Origin: a virus
IMG/VR virus record: IMGVR_UViG_3300032050_000044
Span: 1 to 64,000 of that record
Length of the DNA stretch: 64,000 nt
Direction: 5' to 3' (one strand)
The notes under the pieces: model-generated
What the model saw: the letters and a program-made list of their open reading frames with translations, nothing else
The model's database searches: none
Told to the model about the DNA's origin: nothing
Program-made: the position numbers and the translations under genes
Part shown: positions 52,208 through 60,125 of the stretch, in pieces
Numbering within the stretch: position 1 is the first letter of the stretch
Layout: each line of letters starts with the position of its first letter

Positions 52208-52768
52208 CTATTTTTTTTCTTTAATTTCAATTTTCTTGATAAATTCCATTAAATCTTTTTCTCTTTTACTCATCTCTTTTTGAATTTGAGTTATTTGTAG
52301 ATTAATATCCTTTTCGTTATTTTTTATTTTTTCTTTTGACGTATTTATCTTTTTTTGAATAGATGGTATAACGTCTTTTGTATATCTGTTTTTTATTTCA
52401 TTATCAGTTGTTGCTGTTAAAATATCTTTAGATCTTATTAAATCAGCATTGCTTGATGCTATATTATTTGTGTTGTTTTCAATCTCTCTTCTTTTTTTAG
52501 CTATATTTAGATATCTAACTAAAAATTCATTTCTATCTGGTCCATTTTTTACATCGGTATTACCAAAGAGAGCTTTTTCCATATCATCAATTTTTTTCTG
52601 ATCATTAGTTTTATAAGCAGCATCAATAGTTTTGTACTTATTATTGAACTCATCAATCTGACTTCTAAGAGTGTTTAATTTCTCTTTAGCCTTCTTAATA
52701 TCCGATGTGTCAGTAACATTTACTTCAAAGTCTTCAAGATATAAAGACCAATTCTTTAAATATTTCAT
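52208..52768 (-). CDS. Coiled-coil protein with capsid-targeting-like N-terminus
   Basis: 186 residues. Starts MKYLKNWSLYLEDFEVN, a variant of the shared peptide. The rest is a long charged coiled coil (KAKEKLNTLRSQIDEFNNKY ... KKINTSKEKIKNNEKDINLQ), a common build for scaffolding or internal core proteins. The start overlaps the stop of the 887-residue gene by 1 nt (TAATG), so the two are co-translated. Confidence 0.6.
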   Translation of the reverse strand: MKYLKNWSLYLEDFEVNVTDTSDIKKAKEKLNTLRSQIDEFNNKYKTIDAAYKTNDQKKIDDMEKALFGNTDVKNGPDRNEFLVRYLNIAKKRREIENNTNNIASSNADLIRSKDILTATTDNEIKNRYTKDVIPSIQKKINTSKEKIKNNEKDINLQITQIQKEMSKREKDLMEFIKKIEIKEKK

Positions 52769-55431
52769 TATTTAGTATATCTTTTTACTATTGCACTATT
52801 ATCAATATTTGGCATCCAAGTAGAACCTCTATCAAATGATTGTTGAGCTCTTGTTAAACTATCCCCTTCTAAATTAAAAGGTTTCTTTTTACCATCAACT
52901 GTTTTAGATAACCAATAAATACTACTTATTTTTATGTTATCTTTTTTCAATGTGTTATAATTAGGACTTACTACATGATTTAAAGAAATTTGTGAATCTT
53001 TTTTGAACAAATTAACAAAATCTTCTTTTTTAATTTTTGTGTAGTGTTTCAATAGCTTGTTTCCGTTATTAGATGCTATATAAACATTAAGTCCTTGGAA
53101 GTCACCTTTAATATTTGTTCTTTTGATATTACCAGCATTTTGGAACATTGGGAAAAGACCACCAATACTACTAAAATAAAGTAATCTTATATAACCATCT
53201 TTTACTCCAGTTACAATGAAAGTATATTGTGTACTGTTATCAGAAGCTTCTTCATTTATTGTTTCGGATGTTATCGTGAATACATAACCAACTCCTGGTG
53301 TTAAAATACGCATATTATCTCTTGACATTGAAACTTCAACAGCTGCATCGTTTATATCACTTTGCATTGCCGCTGCTTCACCAGCACCGTCTTCACCTTC
53401 GTTGATTTCGGTTACCGAATTTTTAGCTTTATCATCAACTTCACCAAAATATTCTTCTAAAAATTTAGATTGAATACCTGTACTTGTTCCACCATCTTCT
53501 CTACCATATAGTTTACTACCATCTAGAAGATCAAATATAAATCTTCTTAAAGCAACTCCTTTTTCTGGTCTAATTTCATCACCAACACGAAGACCAGTTT
53601 TCTTATCAAATATCTCTTGATATTCTCTATTTCCTAAAATATCAAAAACAGCATCTTCCCAAATATTAAATGTTTTTATGTGTCTGTATGGTTCTCCACC
53701 ACCATTACCTAGTGGCATATATTCCATCGCTGTTCCAGCACTTGGACCAGAGGTACCTCCCGTCACTTTTTGACTTCTTTTTGATATTATTCTAGTTGTG
53801 TAGATTTTATAAGCTCTGTTGAATATTCTTATTATTTCAATAATTGGATCAAATCCATCAATAACAAAATCAGTTGATTTAACCTTATCAAATTCAACTC
53901 TTAGTCTTTTTGCCTCAGCTTCTTCAATTGTGAACGAAATAACACCTTTACAATTTTTATTAAACCATTCTCTTACTCTTTGTGATACACCAGATCCTCC
54001 TTCATTTTGATTAGATTGACTTTCTACTTCGTTATCATCATCTTGGTTATCATCATTATCACCATCAGCTTCTTTTAATAACGTTGTAAACGTATCATAT
54101 TTAAATAATCTATTTTCTTCAATTTTAATTTTAGATTTTAATATTTCATCTAATGATGATATGAAGTCTTTAAGAGGAACTTTTAAATCACCTAAACCAC
54201 CTTCAAGATTGGTTCCTTTGAACTGTAAAGCTCTCTTAGCAAATCTAGCAATTTTTTCAGCAATAATAACTCTTTCTTTTGGAACAGAAATATTTAAACT
54301 TTCTTTATAAAGAGCATCTTTGTCTTGTAGAGTTCCTTTTTTGTCTCCGACTAAATATCTTTTAATCTCTGAGTATAAAGATTTTATATTATTTTTAGTC
54401 TTGGAATCATTAGCATTTTTCAATAAATCACTAAGTGAATTATAATCAACTCCTATACCTTTTTCTTTGGCTGAAATTAAAACTTCTATATCCTTTTTAA
54501 GTTTGTTATAAGCTTGTGTTAAGTGATCTTCTCCTGATTTAATAACACCTCTTTCAACACCAGATCCATCACCAATAGTATTTTCAAACAAAAAGTTTTC
54601 CATTACTAATTGTAATCCAGGTTGTAACTCTTGATTATCTTTTGGATATTTTTGAGATATTTTTAGATTTCTACTTCTTAAAGTTTTTATATCCAATTTT
54701 CTTTTATTTACTTGTGGATTAGATTGTATTTTTTGAAAAGTGTCACCTTTTTGTGTTGTATATGCTTCTTTACTTTTAAAAGTAACTTTTTTATAATTTA
54801 ATAAAATTAAAGATAGAGATTTTAAGTTTTTGACCATAGTTCCATAAGAAGCTTCGGATTCGGAACCTTCACCTTCTTCTTGACCTTCTTCTTGACCTTC
54901 TCTTTTATCAGTACTTCCTTCTTTATCACCAAATTGTTCTAAGAATTTCAAGAATTCTTCTAATTCATTCATTAAATCATCTTTTTTTTCAAAATCTTCA
55001 GTTGATTTTAAAGCAGACATAGCTGATTTTGTAAGTTTTTTTAGAACTACTATATTTTCACCATCATTAACCCCTTGTATTAATTCATGAAAGAAGGCAT
55101 AAACTTGAAGTTTTATTATTTGTAAACGATCTTCGTTACTCATAGCGGATACTCTACCTCTACTTATTATTTCATCAAAAGTAGATTTTAACTGTCTTAT
55201 AAGACCTTTTAATCTCATTTTACCAATTGCGATCTTAGCTTTTCTTACTAAATGATTAATAAATCTACCTAATAGTGAATCATTCCATCCGATATCATTT
55301 ACAAATGGACCTGCATTTTCATTTTCATATAATTTAAATTCTTCACCAGAATATGGAGTTTTTTCGTATTTTTGTAAACCAGTAAATTTTGATTCCTTTA
55401 AAAATTGATCTCTGTTACTAAGGTATCTCAT
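52768..55431 (-). CDS. Large head-type protein with targeting-like N-terminus and LysM-like segment
   Basis: 887 residues. Starts MRYLSNRDQFLKESKF, a good match (FLKE then Ser), and has a second similar peptide, EEFKLYENENAG, at about residues 30-41, so two cleavage sites are possible. Residues about 215-275 resemble a LysM module (AYTTQKGDTFQKIQSN ... LQPGLQLVMEN). The middle and C-terminal parts are rich in Asp/Glu/Lys, with long helical stretches. A capsid-internal or core protein is the likeliest reading. No portal or protease motif is seen. Confidence 0.55.
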   Translation of the reverse strand: MRYLSNRDQFLKESKFTGLQKYEKTPYSGEEFKLYENENAGPFVNDIGWNDSLLGRFINHLVRKAKIAIGKMRLKGLIRQLKSTFDEIISRGRVSAMSNEDRLQIIKLQVYAFFHELIQGVNDGENIVVLKKLTKSAMSALKSTEDFEKKDDLMNELEEFLKFLEQFGDKEGSTDKREGQEEGQEEGEGSESEASYGTMVKNLKSLSLILLNYKKVTFKSKEAYTTQKGDTFQKIQSNPQVNKRKLDIKTLRSRNLKISQKYPKDNQELQPGLQLVMENFLFENTIGDGSGVERGVIKSGEDHLTQAYNKLKKDIEVLISAKEKGIGVDYNSLSDLLKNANDSKTKNNIKSLYSEIKRYLVGDKKGTLQDKDALYKESLNISVPKERVIIAEKIARFAKRALQFKGTNLEGGLGDLKVPLKDFISSLDEILKSKIKIEENRLFKYDTFTTLLKEADGDNDDNQDDDNEVESQSNQNEGGSGVSQRVREWFNKNCKGVISFTIEEAEAKRLRVEFDKVKSTDFVIDGFDPIIEIIRIFNRAYKIYTTRIISKRSQKVTGGTSGPSAGTAMEYMPLGNGGGEPYRHIKTFNIWEDAVFDILGNREYQEIFDKKTGLRVGDEIRPEKGVALRRFIFDLLDGSKLYGREDGGTSTGIQSKFLEEYFGEVDDKAKNSVTEINEGEDGAGEAAAMQSDINDAAVEVSMSRDNMRILTPGVGYVFTITSETINEEASDNSTQYTFIVTGVKDGYIRLLYFSSIGGLFPMFQNAGNIKRTNIKGDFQGLNVYIASNNGNKLLKHYTKIKKEDFVNLFKKDSQISLNHVVSPNYNTLKKDNIKISSIYWLSKTVDGKKKPFNLEGDSLTRAQQSFDRGSTWMPNIDNSAIVKRYTK

Positions 55432-55449
55432 TATAAAATAATATTTTTT

Positions 55450-55464
55450 GAATATATATTAAAT
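55450..55464 (-). promoter_or_regulatory. TTAATATATA-type element for 52768-55431 gene
   Basis: The minus strand reads TTTAATATATATTC about 20-30 nt before ATG 55431. Confidence 0.4.
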
Positions 55465-55470
55465 AATAAT

Positions 55471-55501
55471 TTTGTAAAAAAGAAAAACTTTATTATATTT
55501 G
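55471..55501 (+). promoter_or_regulatory. Host-type promoter, TTTG-N19-TATATTTG
   Basis: TTTG (55471-55474), exactly 19 nt, TATATTTG (55494-55501), 17 nt before ATG 55519. Ideal Bacteroidota spacing. Confidence 0.6.
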
Positions 55502-55518
55502 TATAAATAACTAATGAT

Positions 55519-56052
55519 ATGAACATAAAAGATTTAAATATTAAATTGATTGATTTGAGAATGTATAATGATCAACAATTATCAGTTGTAACTGAGAAGT
55601 TAAATCTAGTTGATGGTTGTCTTCAAAAGTTAAAAAAAGATGGATTTGCTAAATTGTGGTTAGATGATGTAAATGGTATTGATGTTGGTTATATGCTTAA
55701 ATCTGATATGGGAGTTAATAATGCGTTTACTTATAAAGGATTGGTCATCAATGATGGTATTATTCTTTCTAAAAAAGAAAAGGATAGTTTGTTGAAAATG
55801 AAACCAACTGTTTTCGATACTAAGAAACCAAAAAATAGATCAGATGTTAAAGTAACTGATAAAGTAGTAGAATCTAAAGAATCTAAAGATGAAACATTTG
55901 ATGTTGATTCACTTATCAAAGAAAAACAATTATTAGATTCTAAAATATCTAAACTGTTAAAACAAATGGAATCTGAATTGATTTTATGTTTAGAAAATGA
56001 AGATTATGAAAAAGCTGCCATTTTAAGAGATAAAATAAATAAATTGAAATAA
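55519..56052 (+). CDS. Hypothetical early protein with C-terminal UVR-like helices
   Basis: 177 residues. The N-terminal part is alpha/beta (MNIKDLNIKLIDLRMYND), with a Lys/Asp/Ser-rich linker (about 100-128). The C-terminal helices KISKLLKQMESELILCLENE plus DYEKAAILRDKINKLK match the UVR-type motif (E-x-Y-E-K-A-A-x-L-R-D-x-I) used by UvrB/ClpC-type proteins for partner contacts. An ideal host-type promoter upstream predicts early expression. Function unknown. Confidence 0.6.
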   Translation: MNIKDLNIKLIDLRMYNDQQLSVVTEKLNLVDGCLQKLKKDGFAKLWLDDVNGIDVGYMLKSDMGVNNAFTYKGLVINDGIILSKKEKDSLLKMKPTVFDTKKPKNRSDVKVTDKVVESKESKDETFDVDSLIKEKQLLDSKISKLLKQMESELILCLENEDYEKAAILRDKINKLK

Positions 56053-56080
56053 AAAAGACCTCAAATGAGGTCTTTTTTAT
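56046..56080. terminator. Bidirectional hairpin terminator
   Basis: Stem AAGACCTCA / TGAGGTCTT with A- and T-runs, between the convergent genes 55519-56052 and 56080-56676. Confidence 0.85.
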
Positions 56081-56676
56081 TAAACAAGTTCTTCAGCGTC
56101 TGCTGGGAGAGTAATTCTCACTAATTGTCTTTCAATATCTTCTTCGATTGGAAGAGACTCGTGAATGAAAGTACTGTTACCCCAATATAAAGTATTTGGT
56201 TTAAGATTGTAACTTTCTAATTTAGAAAGATCAATATGTGAGCAATCACCACCTTGGTTTGGTTCACCTTCAAACTCACCATTCCAAGCTTTACAAGCTT
56301 CATAAGAAGAAATGATTAACATACCTCCTTTATCAGAACAATATTGTTGTATGTGTTTTTCTCTTGGTAAAACTCTACCATCTTCACCAGTTAACCAGCC
56401 GCCTCCGCCACCCCAACCAAATAGGTAGTTACCATCAACGTGTGCACCACCTCTTCTATGAGATTCACCAGCTTTAACTAATTTTTCATCAATAGTGATA
56501 TAAGCTTTACCAGTTTTCTTAGGTGAGTGAGCTACAATATTTTTTAATGTTTCGTTCCATCTTTCGTATCCTGCTGGCATTTTAGGATCTTCAATAAGGA
56601 ATTCATGCATATAAACTCTATCTCCTTTATATTCTGGTAATTTAATTTTAGCAATTTCTTTAGATTTACTTATCAT
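56080..56676 (-). CDS. Putative 2OG-Fe(II) oxygenase-like double-stranded beta-helix protein
   Basis: 198 residues. HRRGGAHVDGNYLFGWGGGG supplies an H-x-D pair (His79, Asp81). NSTFIHESLP supplies a distal His (172) and IERQLVRITLP an Arg, in the order His-x-Asp...His...Arg of 2-oxoglutarate/Fe(II) oxygenases. The five-glycine run after the first motif is unusual. The substrate is unknown; nucleic acid or protein hydroxylation is possible. Base composition is less AT-rich than flanking genes. It is last in a leftward run after 56691 and 56894. Confidence 0.6.
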   Translation of the reverse strand: MISKSKEIAKIKLPEYKGDRVYMHEFLIEDPKMPAGYERWNETLKNIVAHSPKKTGKAYITIDEKLVKAGESHRRGGAHVDGNYLFGWGGGGGWLTGEDGRVLPREKHIQQYCSDKGGMLIISSYEACKAWNGEFEGEPNQGGDCSHIDLSKLESYNLKPNTLYWGNSTFIHESLPIEEDIERQLVRITLPADAEELV

Positions 56677-56690
56677 AATTTTAATTTATT

Positions 56691-56867
56691 TTAATAGTTA
56701 TCATGGAAGTATTTTTTCAAATCTTTCTCAGAAAAATCATTTCTCAATTCTTTATACATCTCGTAAGATGATTTGTTTTTCTTATTCTTCTCGATATAAG
56801 ATTCAATTTTCTCAACTTTGTCTTCCTTCTTAGCTTCGTTGATTTCACTAAATTTCTTAATGTTCAT
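56691..56867 (-). CDS. Small protein with capsid-targeting-like N-terminus
   Basis: 58 residues, starting MNIKKFSEINEAKKED, one of the best matches to the shared peptide (E-I-N-E then Ala). The rest is a charged helix (VEKIESYIEKNKKNKSSYEM) ending KKYFHDNY. It sits between two genes on the same strand. If the peptide is cleaved, about 47 residues remain. Confidence 0.6.
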   Translation of the reverse strand: MNIKKFSEINEAKKEDKVEKIESYIEKNKKNKSSYEMYKELRNDFSEKDLKKYFHDNY

Positions 56868-56893
56868 AGTTATAGTTTATTTTTATTTTGGAT

Positions 56894-57610
56894 TTATGAT
56901 CCAATTTTTTTAATTTCTTCAGCAATTGCTTCCATCGTAATACCTGTATCACCAGATACAACAGGTATTACAACTTCTTCGAATAACTCATAGAAATATT
57001 CATAATCTGTATATCCAGACGGATAATTTAATGTTGGGTTATTGAATAAGTCAATTATTAATTTCTTAACTCTTTTTGAAGAAGGAGCATCAGCAATTTT
57101 AAATACAGAATCACCATAATCAAAGAATTCTATTTTTTCAAATTTATATGTTCCAGACTCAATAGAAAATTTAATATTTAAAATTGATGCCCAAAAGAAC
57201 CCATTTCCAAAATCATCAAATTCATCCATAAACTTATCTTTAGTAGATTCATCAACTGGTATTAAACCAATAAAGAAACCAATATTAAGTTCTGAACCTT
57301 CTGTATCTTCATATTGATCTAAAGTGGCATCTCTATCAAATGTTAGGTTTAGATAAAAATCTCCAACTTTACCATTTATATTAGCTTTTATTTTACCATA
57401 TTTTTTAAACTCCTCAATATTTTTATGCCATTTTACGATAGTTTCATCATCTTCTCTTTTAGAAGCCCAATTTCTTAGTTCTTCAGCACTTGCTTTAGCA
57501 GTTTCCATATCATAAAAAGGATCCTTTTCAGCTCTTTTTATGATTTTAGCAGCTGCTCTTCTATAAGTCATTGGATCTAACTCTTCATTAAATTTTTTTA
57601 AATATTTCAT
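56894..57610 (-). CDS. Putative head-packaged protein
   Basis: 238 residues. MKYLKKFNEELDPMTYRRAA fits the shared peptide in its short form (F-N-E then Glu). A helical segment (AAAKIIKRAEKDPFYDMETA) is followed by an alpha/beta acidic domain (IGFFIGLIPVDESTKDKFMD, FGNGFFWASILNIKFSI). No family is recognised. Transcribed from a TTTAATATATAAA element at 57628-57639. Confidence 0.6.
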   Translation of the reverse strand: MKYLKKFNEELDPMTYRRAAAKIIKRAEKDPFYDMETAKASAEELRNWASKREDDETIVKWHKNIEEFKKYGKIKANINGKVGDFYLNLTFDRDATLDQYEDTEGSELNIGFFIGLIPVDESTKDKFMDEFDDFGNGFFWASILNIKFSIESGTYKFEKIEFFDYGDSVFKIADAPSSKRVKKLIIDLFNNPTLNYPSGYTDYEYFYELFEEVVIPVVSGDTGITMEAIAEEIKKIGS

Positions 57611-57756
57611 ATTATAATATATTTTTTTTATATATTAAATTCTTGCTTTAAAATTTAAACTTTTTAATCATTAAAAATAGAACTATTGTTATTCGCGATG
57701 ACCGTTTGACATTAATCGTTAAAGTGTCTGGTTTATTACCACCATGAGAGTAAATA

Positions 57757-58911
57757 ATGTTATATAAAAAATTTATGAAAAAATTTAAATTAAAATTCCA
57801 CTCAATTGTGGAAATTCCTAGTAATTCTACAAAGGGTAGAAGTTATTCAGCTGTTGTTCAATTAAAACAATTAGTGGATACACATAAAATGTTTAATGGT
57901 CAGATTTATGATGTTAATGTAAGAGGACTATTAACAAATTCTAAAAATTCTAAAAAAAATAAAGTACATGTTGGTATAAATGATACTTTAGTTAGTATTT
58001 CAAATGGTTCATTAGATTCTATAAACTTCTATAATAGAAATGGTGGTGGTTTGTTAATATGTGGGTCTATAAATGAAATTCAAAATAATGAGTATGAGAT
58101 TATTTTATCTGAAAGATATCATGGATTTGGGAATGGTCAACAAACAATATCAATTTCAAGTTTTGTTGATAACAAATTTCCTATTAGTGATGATGTTTAC
58201 ATACAATTACAGATAATGGTTGGTTATGATGAAGATGATTCTTATAACTCTTGTAGTTCTCATAACACTTCTAATAAAATCGGTAACAAAGATACAATTT
58301 CAAATGATTGGAATGACATGAAAGATGAATTGGATAAACTAGGTTATATTTTAAATAATAAAAAGGATATCACTATAGCTGGTGATAATGTTATAAATTT
58401 ATGGTCGCAAAACTATTATAATATTATTAATGCTTATTTTAATGAAACTCCTTGGGTAACTGCAAGTGAGGCAATTGAAAACTTTGAAGGTAATGTTATT
58501 GACTTTATTTCACCAAGTGATATGATATCAGTGTTTGAGTTATCTAAAGAAATTGATAACTGGTTTGATATTAATTATAAGTCTTATCATGATAATAATT
58601 TTTATGATACTGGAAGACCTGGTTATGCTAAGAATGTTTTAGTATTAGCTTATAAAAGATACTATAATCAATATAAAGATATTACAAATGATTCATCATA
58701 TGGATTCTTTAAATTATTTATGGATAATGTTTGGAAAATTGCTAAATCTGGTGATAAAAAGTTAGACTCTCAATATTATGGATCTAAGTCAAATTGTAAT
58801 ACTATATTCTCAAATATAGAGAATGAATTAAACTCAATGAACAGTCACAAAAAAGATATGGAATTAAAAAGATTGAAAGAAATTCTCGAAAAGAATTCCA
58901 TTATGGTTTAG
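57757..58911 (+). CDS. AIPR-family (abortive infection) protein
   Basis: 384 residues. The N-terminal half follows the AIPR family (PF10592) in order: IYDVNVRGLL (about 51-60), VGINDTLVSISNGSLDSINF, YNRNGGGLLICGSI (about 92-105), then GFGNGQQTISISSF (about 123-136), corresponding to the IVNGxQT element, and VYIQLQIMVG. Bacterial AIPR proteins are typically near 600 residues, so this one lacks N-terminal parts or is a short form. AIPR is known from bacterial anti-phage systems. In a phage it could exclude competing phages or counter a host system. The in-frame ATG at 57775 is an alternative start. Confidence 0.6.
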   Translation: MLYKKFMKKFKLKFHSIVEIPSNSTKGRSYSAVVQLKQLVDTHKMFNGQIYDVNVRGLLTNSKNSKKNKVHVGINDTLVSISNGSLDSINFYNRNGGGLLICGSINEIQNNEYEIILSERYHGFGNGQQTISISSFVDNKFPISDDVYIQLQIMVGYDEDDSYNSCSSHNTSNKIGNKDTISNDWNDMKDELDKLGYILNNKKDITIAGDNVINLWSQNYYNIINAYFNETPWVTASEAIENFEGNVIDFISPSDMISVFELSKEIDNWFDINYKSYHDNNFYDTGRPGYAKNVLVLAYKRYYNQYKDITNDSSYGFFKLFMDNVWKIAKSGDKKLDSQYYGSKSNCNTIFSNIENELNSMNSHKKDMELKRLKEILEKNSIMV

Positions 58912-58932
58912 TAAGTTATTGAAAATGAATAT

Positions 58933-58966
58933 AAAAGAGAGACTTTTTTAAGTCTCTCTTTTTTTA
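58933..58966. terminator. Hairpin terminator
   Basis: Stem AGAGAGACTT / AAGTCTCTCT with loop TTTT and a following T-run; ends the AIPR-like gene. Confidence 0.85.
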
Positions 58967-58977
58967 TTTAAAAAATT

Positions 58978-59030
58978 TTTTTTAAGACTTGAAAAAACTA
59001 TGGATTTTTTAAGACTTGAAAAATTGATGG
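58978..59030 (+). repeat. Two 27-nt tandem repeats upstream of 59071
   Basis: TTTTTTAAGACTTGAAAAA occurs at 58978-58996 and again at 59005-59023, each followed by three variable bases and ATGGA. The spacing is 27 nt. It lies between a terminator and the next gene, so a regulatory site is likely. No known operator is recognised. Confidence 0.6.
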
Positions 59031-59070
59031 AAAAAAATCTAAATATATATGTTAAAATAATATCTTAGAT

Positions 59071-59370
59071 ATGAGATATAGTGAATTGAAATATGATAAT
59101 AAGACTTATACAACAGAGTCTCAAATAATCAAAATACTCAAAGATAATAAATTTTATTGGCTTTTAGATTCTGAAATAGAAAATGCTGAAATAGAAATTA
59201 AAAAAGATACTCTTATTTGGAAAAATGGTGAGTATATTTCTGGAAATTGGCATTATGGAATATTCAAAAATGGTAAATTCTACGGTGTGTGGGAAAATGG
59301 AATTTTTGAAAATGGTATGTTCTATGGTAAATGGTTAAGTGGTATTAATTTACTTACTTATCAATCATAA
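59071..59370 (+). CDS. Small MORN-repeat-like protein
   Basis: 99 residues. The C-terminal 50 contain repeated W-x-x-G and F-x-x-G-x-F-x-G units (GEYISGNWHYGIFKNGKFYG, VWENGIFENGMFYGKWLSG), like MORN repeats. The N-terminal half is charged. Function unknown. It follows the 27-nt tandem repeats and an AAATATATATG element. Confidence 0.6.
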   Translation: MRYSELKYDNKTYTTESQIIKILKDNKFYWLLDSEIENAEIEIKKDTLIWKNGEYISGNWHYGIFKNGKFYGVWENGIFENGMFYGKWLSGINLLTYQS

Positions 59371-59386
59371 AAAATAAGAAACAATT

Positions 59387-59839
59387 ATGAAAAAGAGAAA
59401 AGTTGGTTTAAAGCCAATTGGAAAAAACATCTACAATAAAGGAATTGTTAGTGTTTCCAAAGAGGAAAAAGAATACTTCTTTGAAATTGGTAAAGAGTTA
59501 ACAAGTGATGTGGCAGAAGCTGTGGCTATTTTAATGAGAAATGTGGATTCTAATGAGGCAATTTGGGACTTGGAAATTAATGATATAGTTTATGAAAACT
59601 TATCACCTGGTAAATCACTTTTTTGGTTAACTGGTGGATACTTAGAATGGAGAACATTGGAAAATTATAATAAACCTTGGTCTGAGTTATATTTAGATTT
59701 TCAAGAGGAGTTTGGTTATCTAATTTTAAATATAGTTAAAAAGTCTAAAACCTTAAACGATATAAAAGAAAATTTTTTAAAGTATTTAAATCTTCCTATT
59801 TTGTATGATTTTGCTTTAAGTAAGAATATGATAAAATAA
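59387..59839 (+). CDS. Hypothetical protein, 150 aa
   Basis: Begins MKKRKVGLKPIGKNIY. It has a helical region (EEKEYFFEIGKELTSDVAEA), a W-rich segment (WDLEINDIVYENLSPGKSLF) and a helical C-terminus. No family is recognised. It is 16 nt after the previous gene and followed by a terminator. Confidence 0.6.
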   Translation: MKKRKVGLKPIGKNIYNKGIVSVSKEEKEYFFEIGKELTSDVAEAVAILMRNVDSNEAIWDLEINDIVYENLSPGKSLFWLTGGYLEWRTLENYNKPWSELYLDFQEEFGYLILNIVKKSKTLNDIKENFLKYLNLPILYDFALSKNMIK

Positions 59840-59842
59840 AAT

Positions 59843-59876
59843 TAAACCCATCACAAGATGGGTTTTTTATTTTAAT
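59843..59876. terminator. Hairpin terminator
   Basis: Stem AACCCATC / GATGGGTT with loop ACAA and a T-run on the right. Confidence 0.8.
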
Positions 59877-59885
59877 ATATAAAAT

Positions 59886-60125
59886 ATGGAAACAAAATAT
59901 GAGATATGTCAAAGTCCTTGGTGTAAAGCCAGATTTGAATATAAAGAACATGAAATGGTTAAAAATGAAAACGGTGATTTAGTTCCACCTAAAAATTGTT
60001 CTAAGTGTAGAAGTTTTGAGAATGAACTAAGTGGTGGTATCGAATGGAAGGATAAAGAATATGAAGGTTCTAGATTTGATGGTATGCCACATGAAATAAA
60101 ATATAAAATTAATAAATATTATTAA
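59886..60125 (+). CDS. Zinc-ribbon-like small protein
   Basis: 79 residues with two Cys pairs (CQSPWC...CSKC, about residues 8-13 and 38-41) and a conserved-looking C-terminal half (ELSGGIEWKDKEYEGSRFDG). A small zinc-binding phage protein of unknown role. A TTTAATATATAAAAT element directly precedes the ATG, again predicting a leaderless mRNA. It ends 1 nt into the next gene (TAATG). Confidence 0.6.
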   Translation: METKYEICQSPWCKARFEYKEHEMVKNENGDLVPPKNCSKCRSFENELSGGIEWKDKEYEGSRFDGMPHEIKYKINKYY

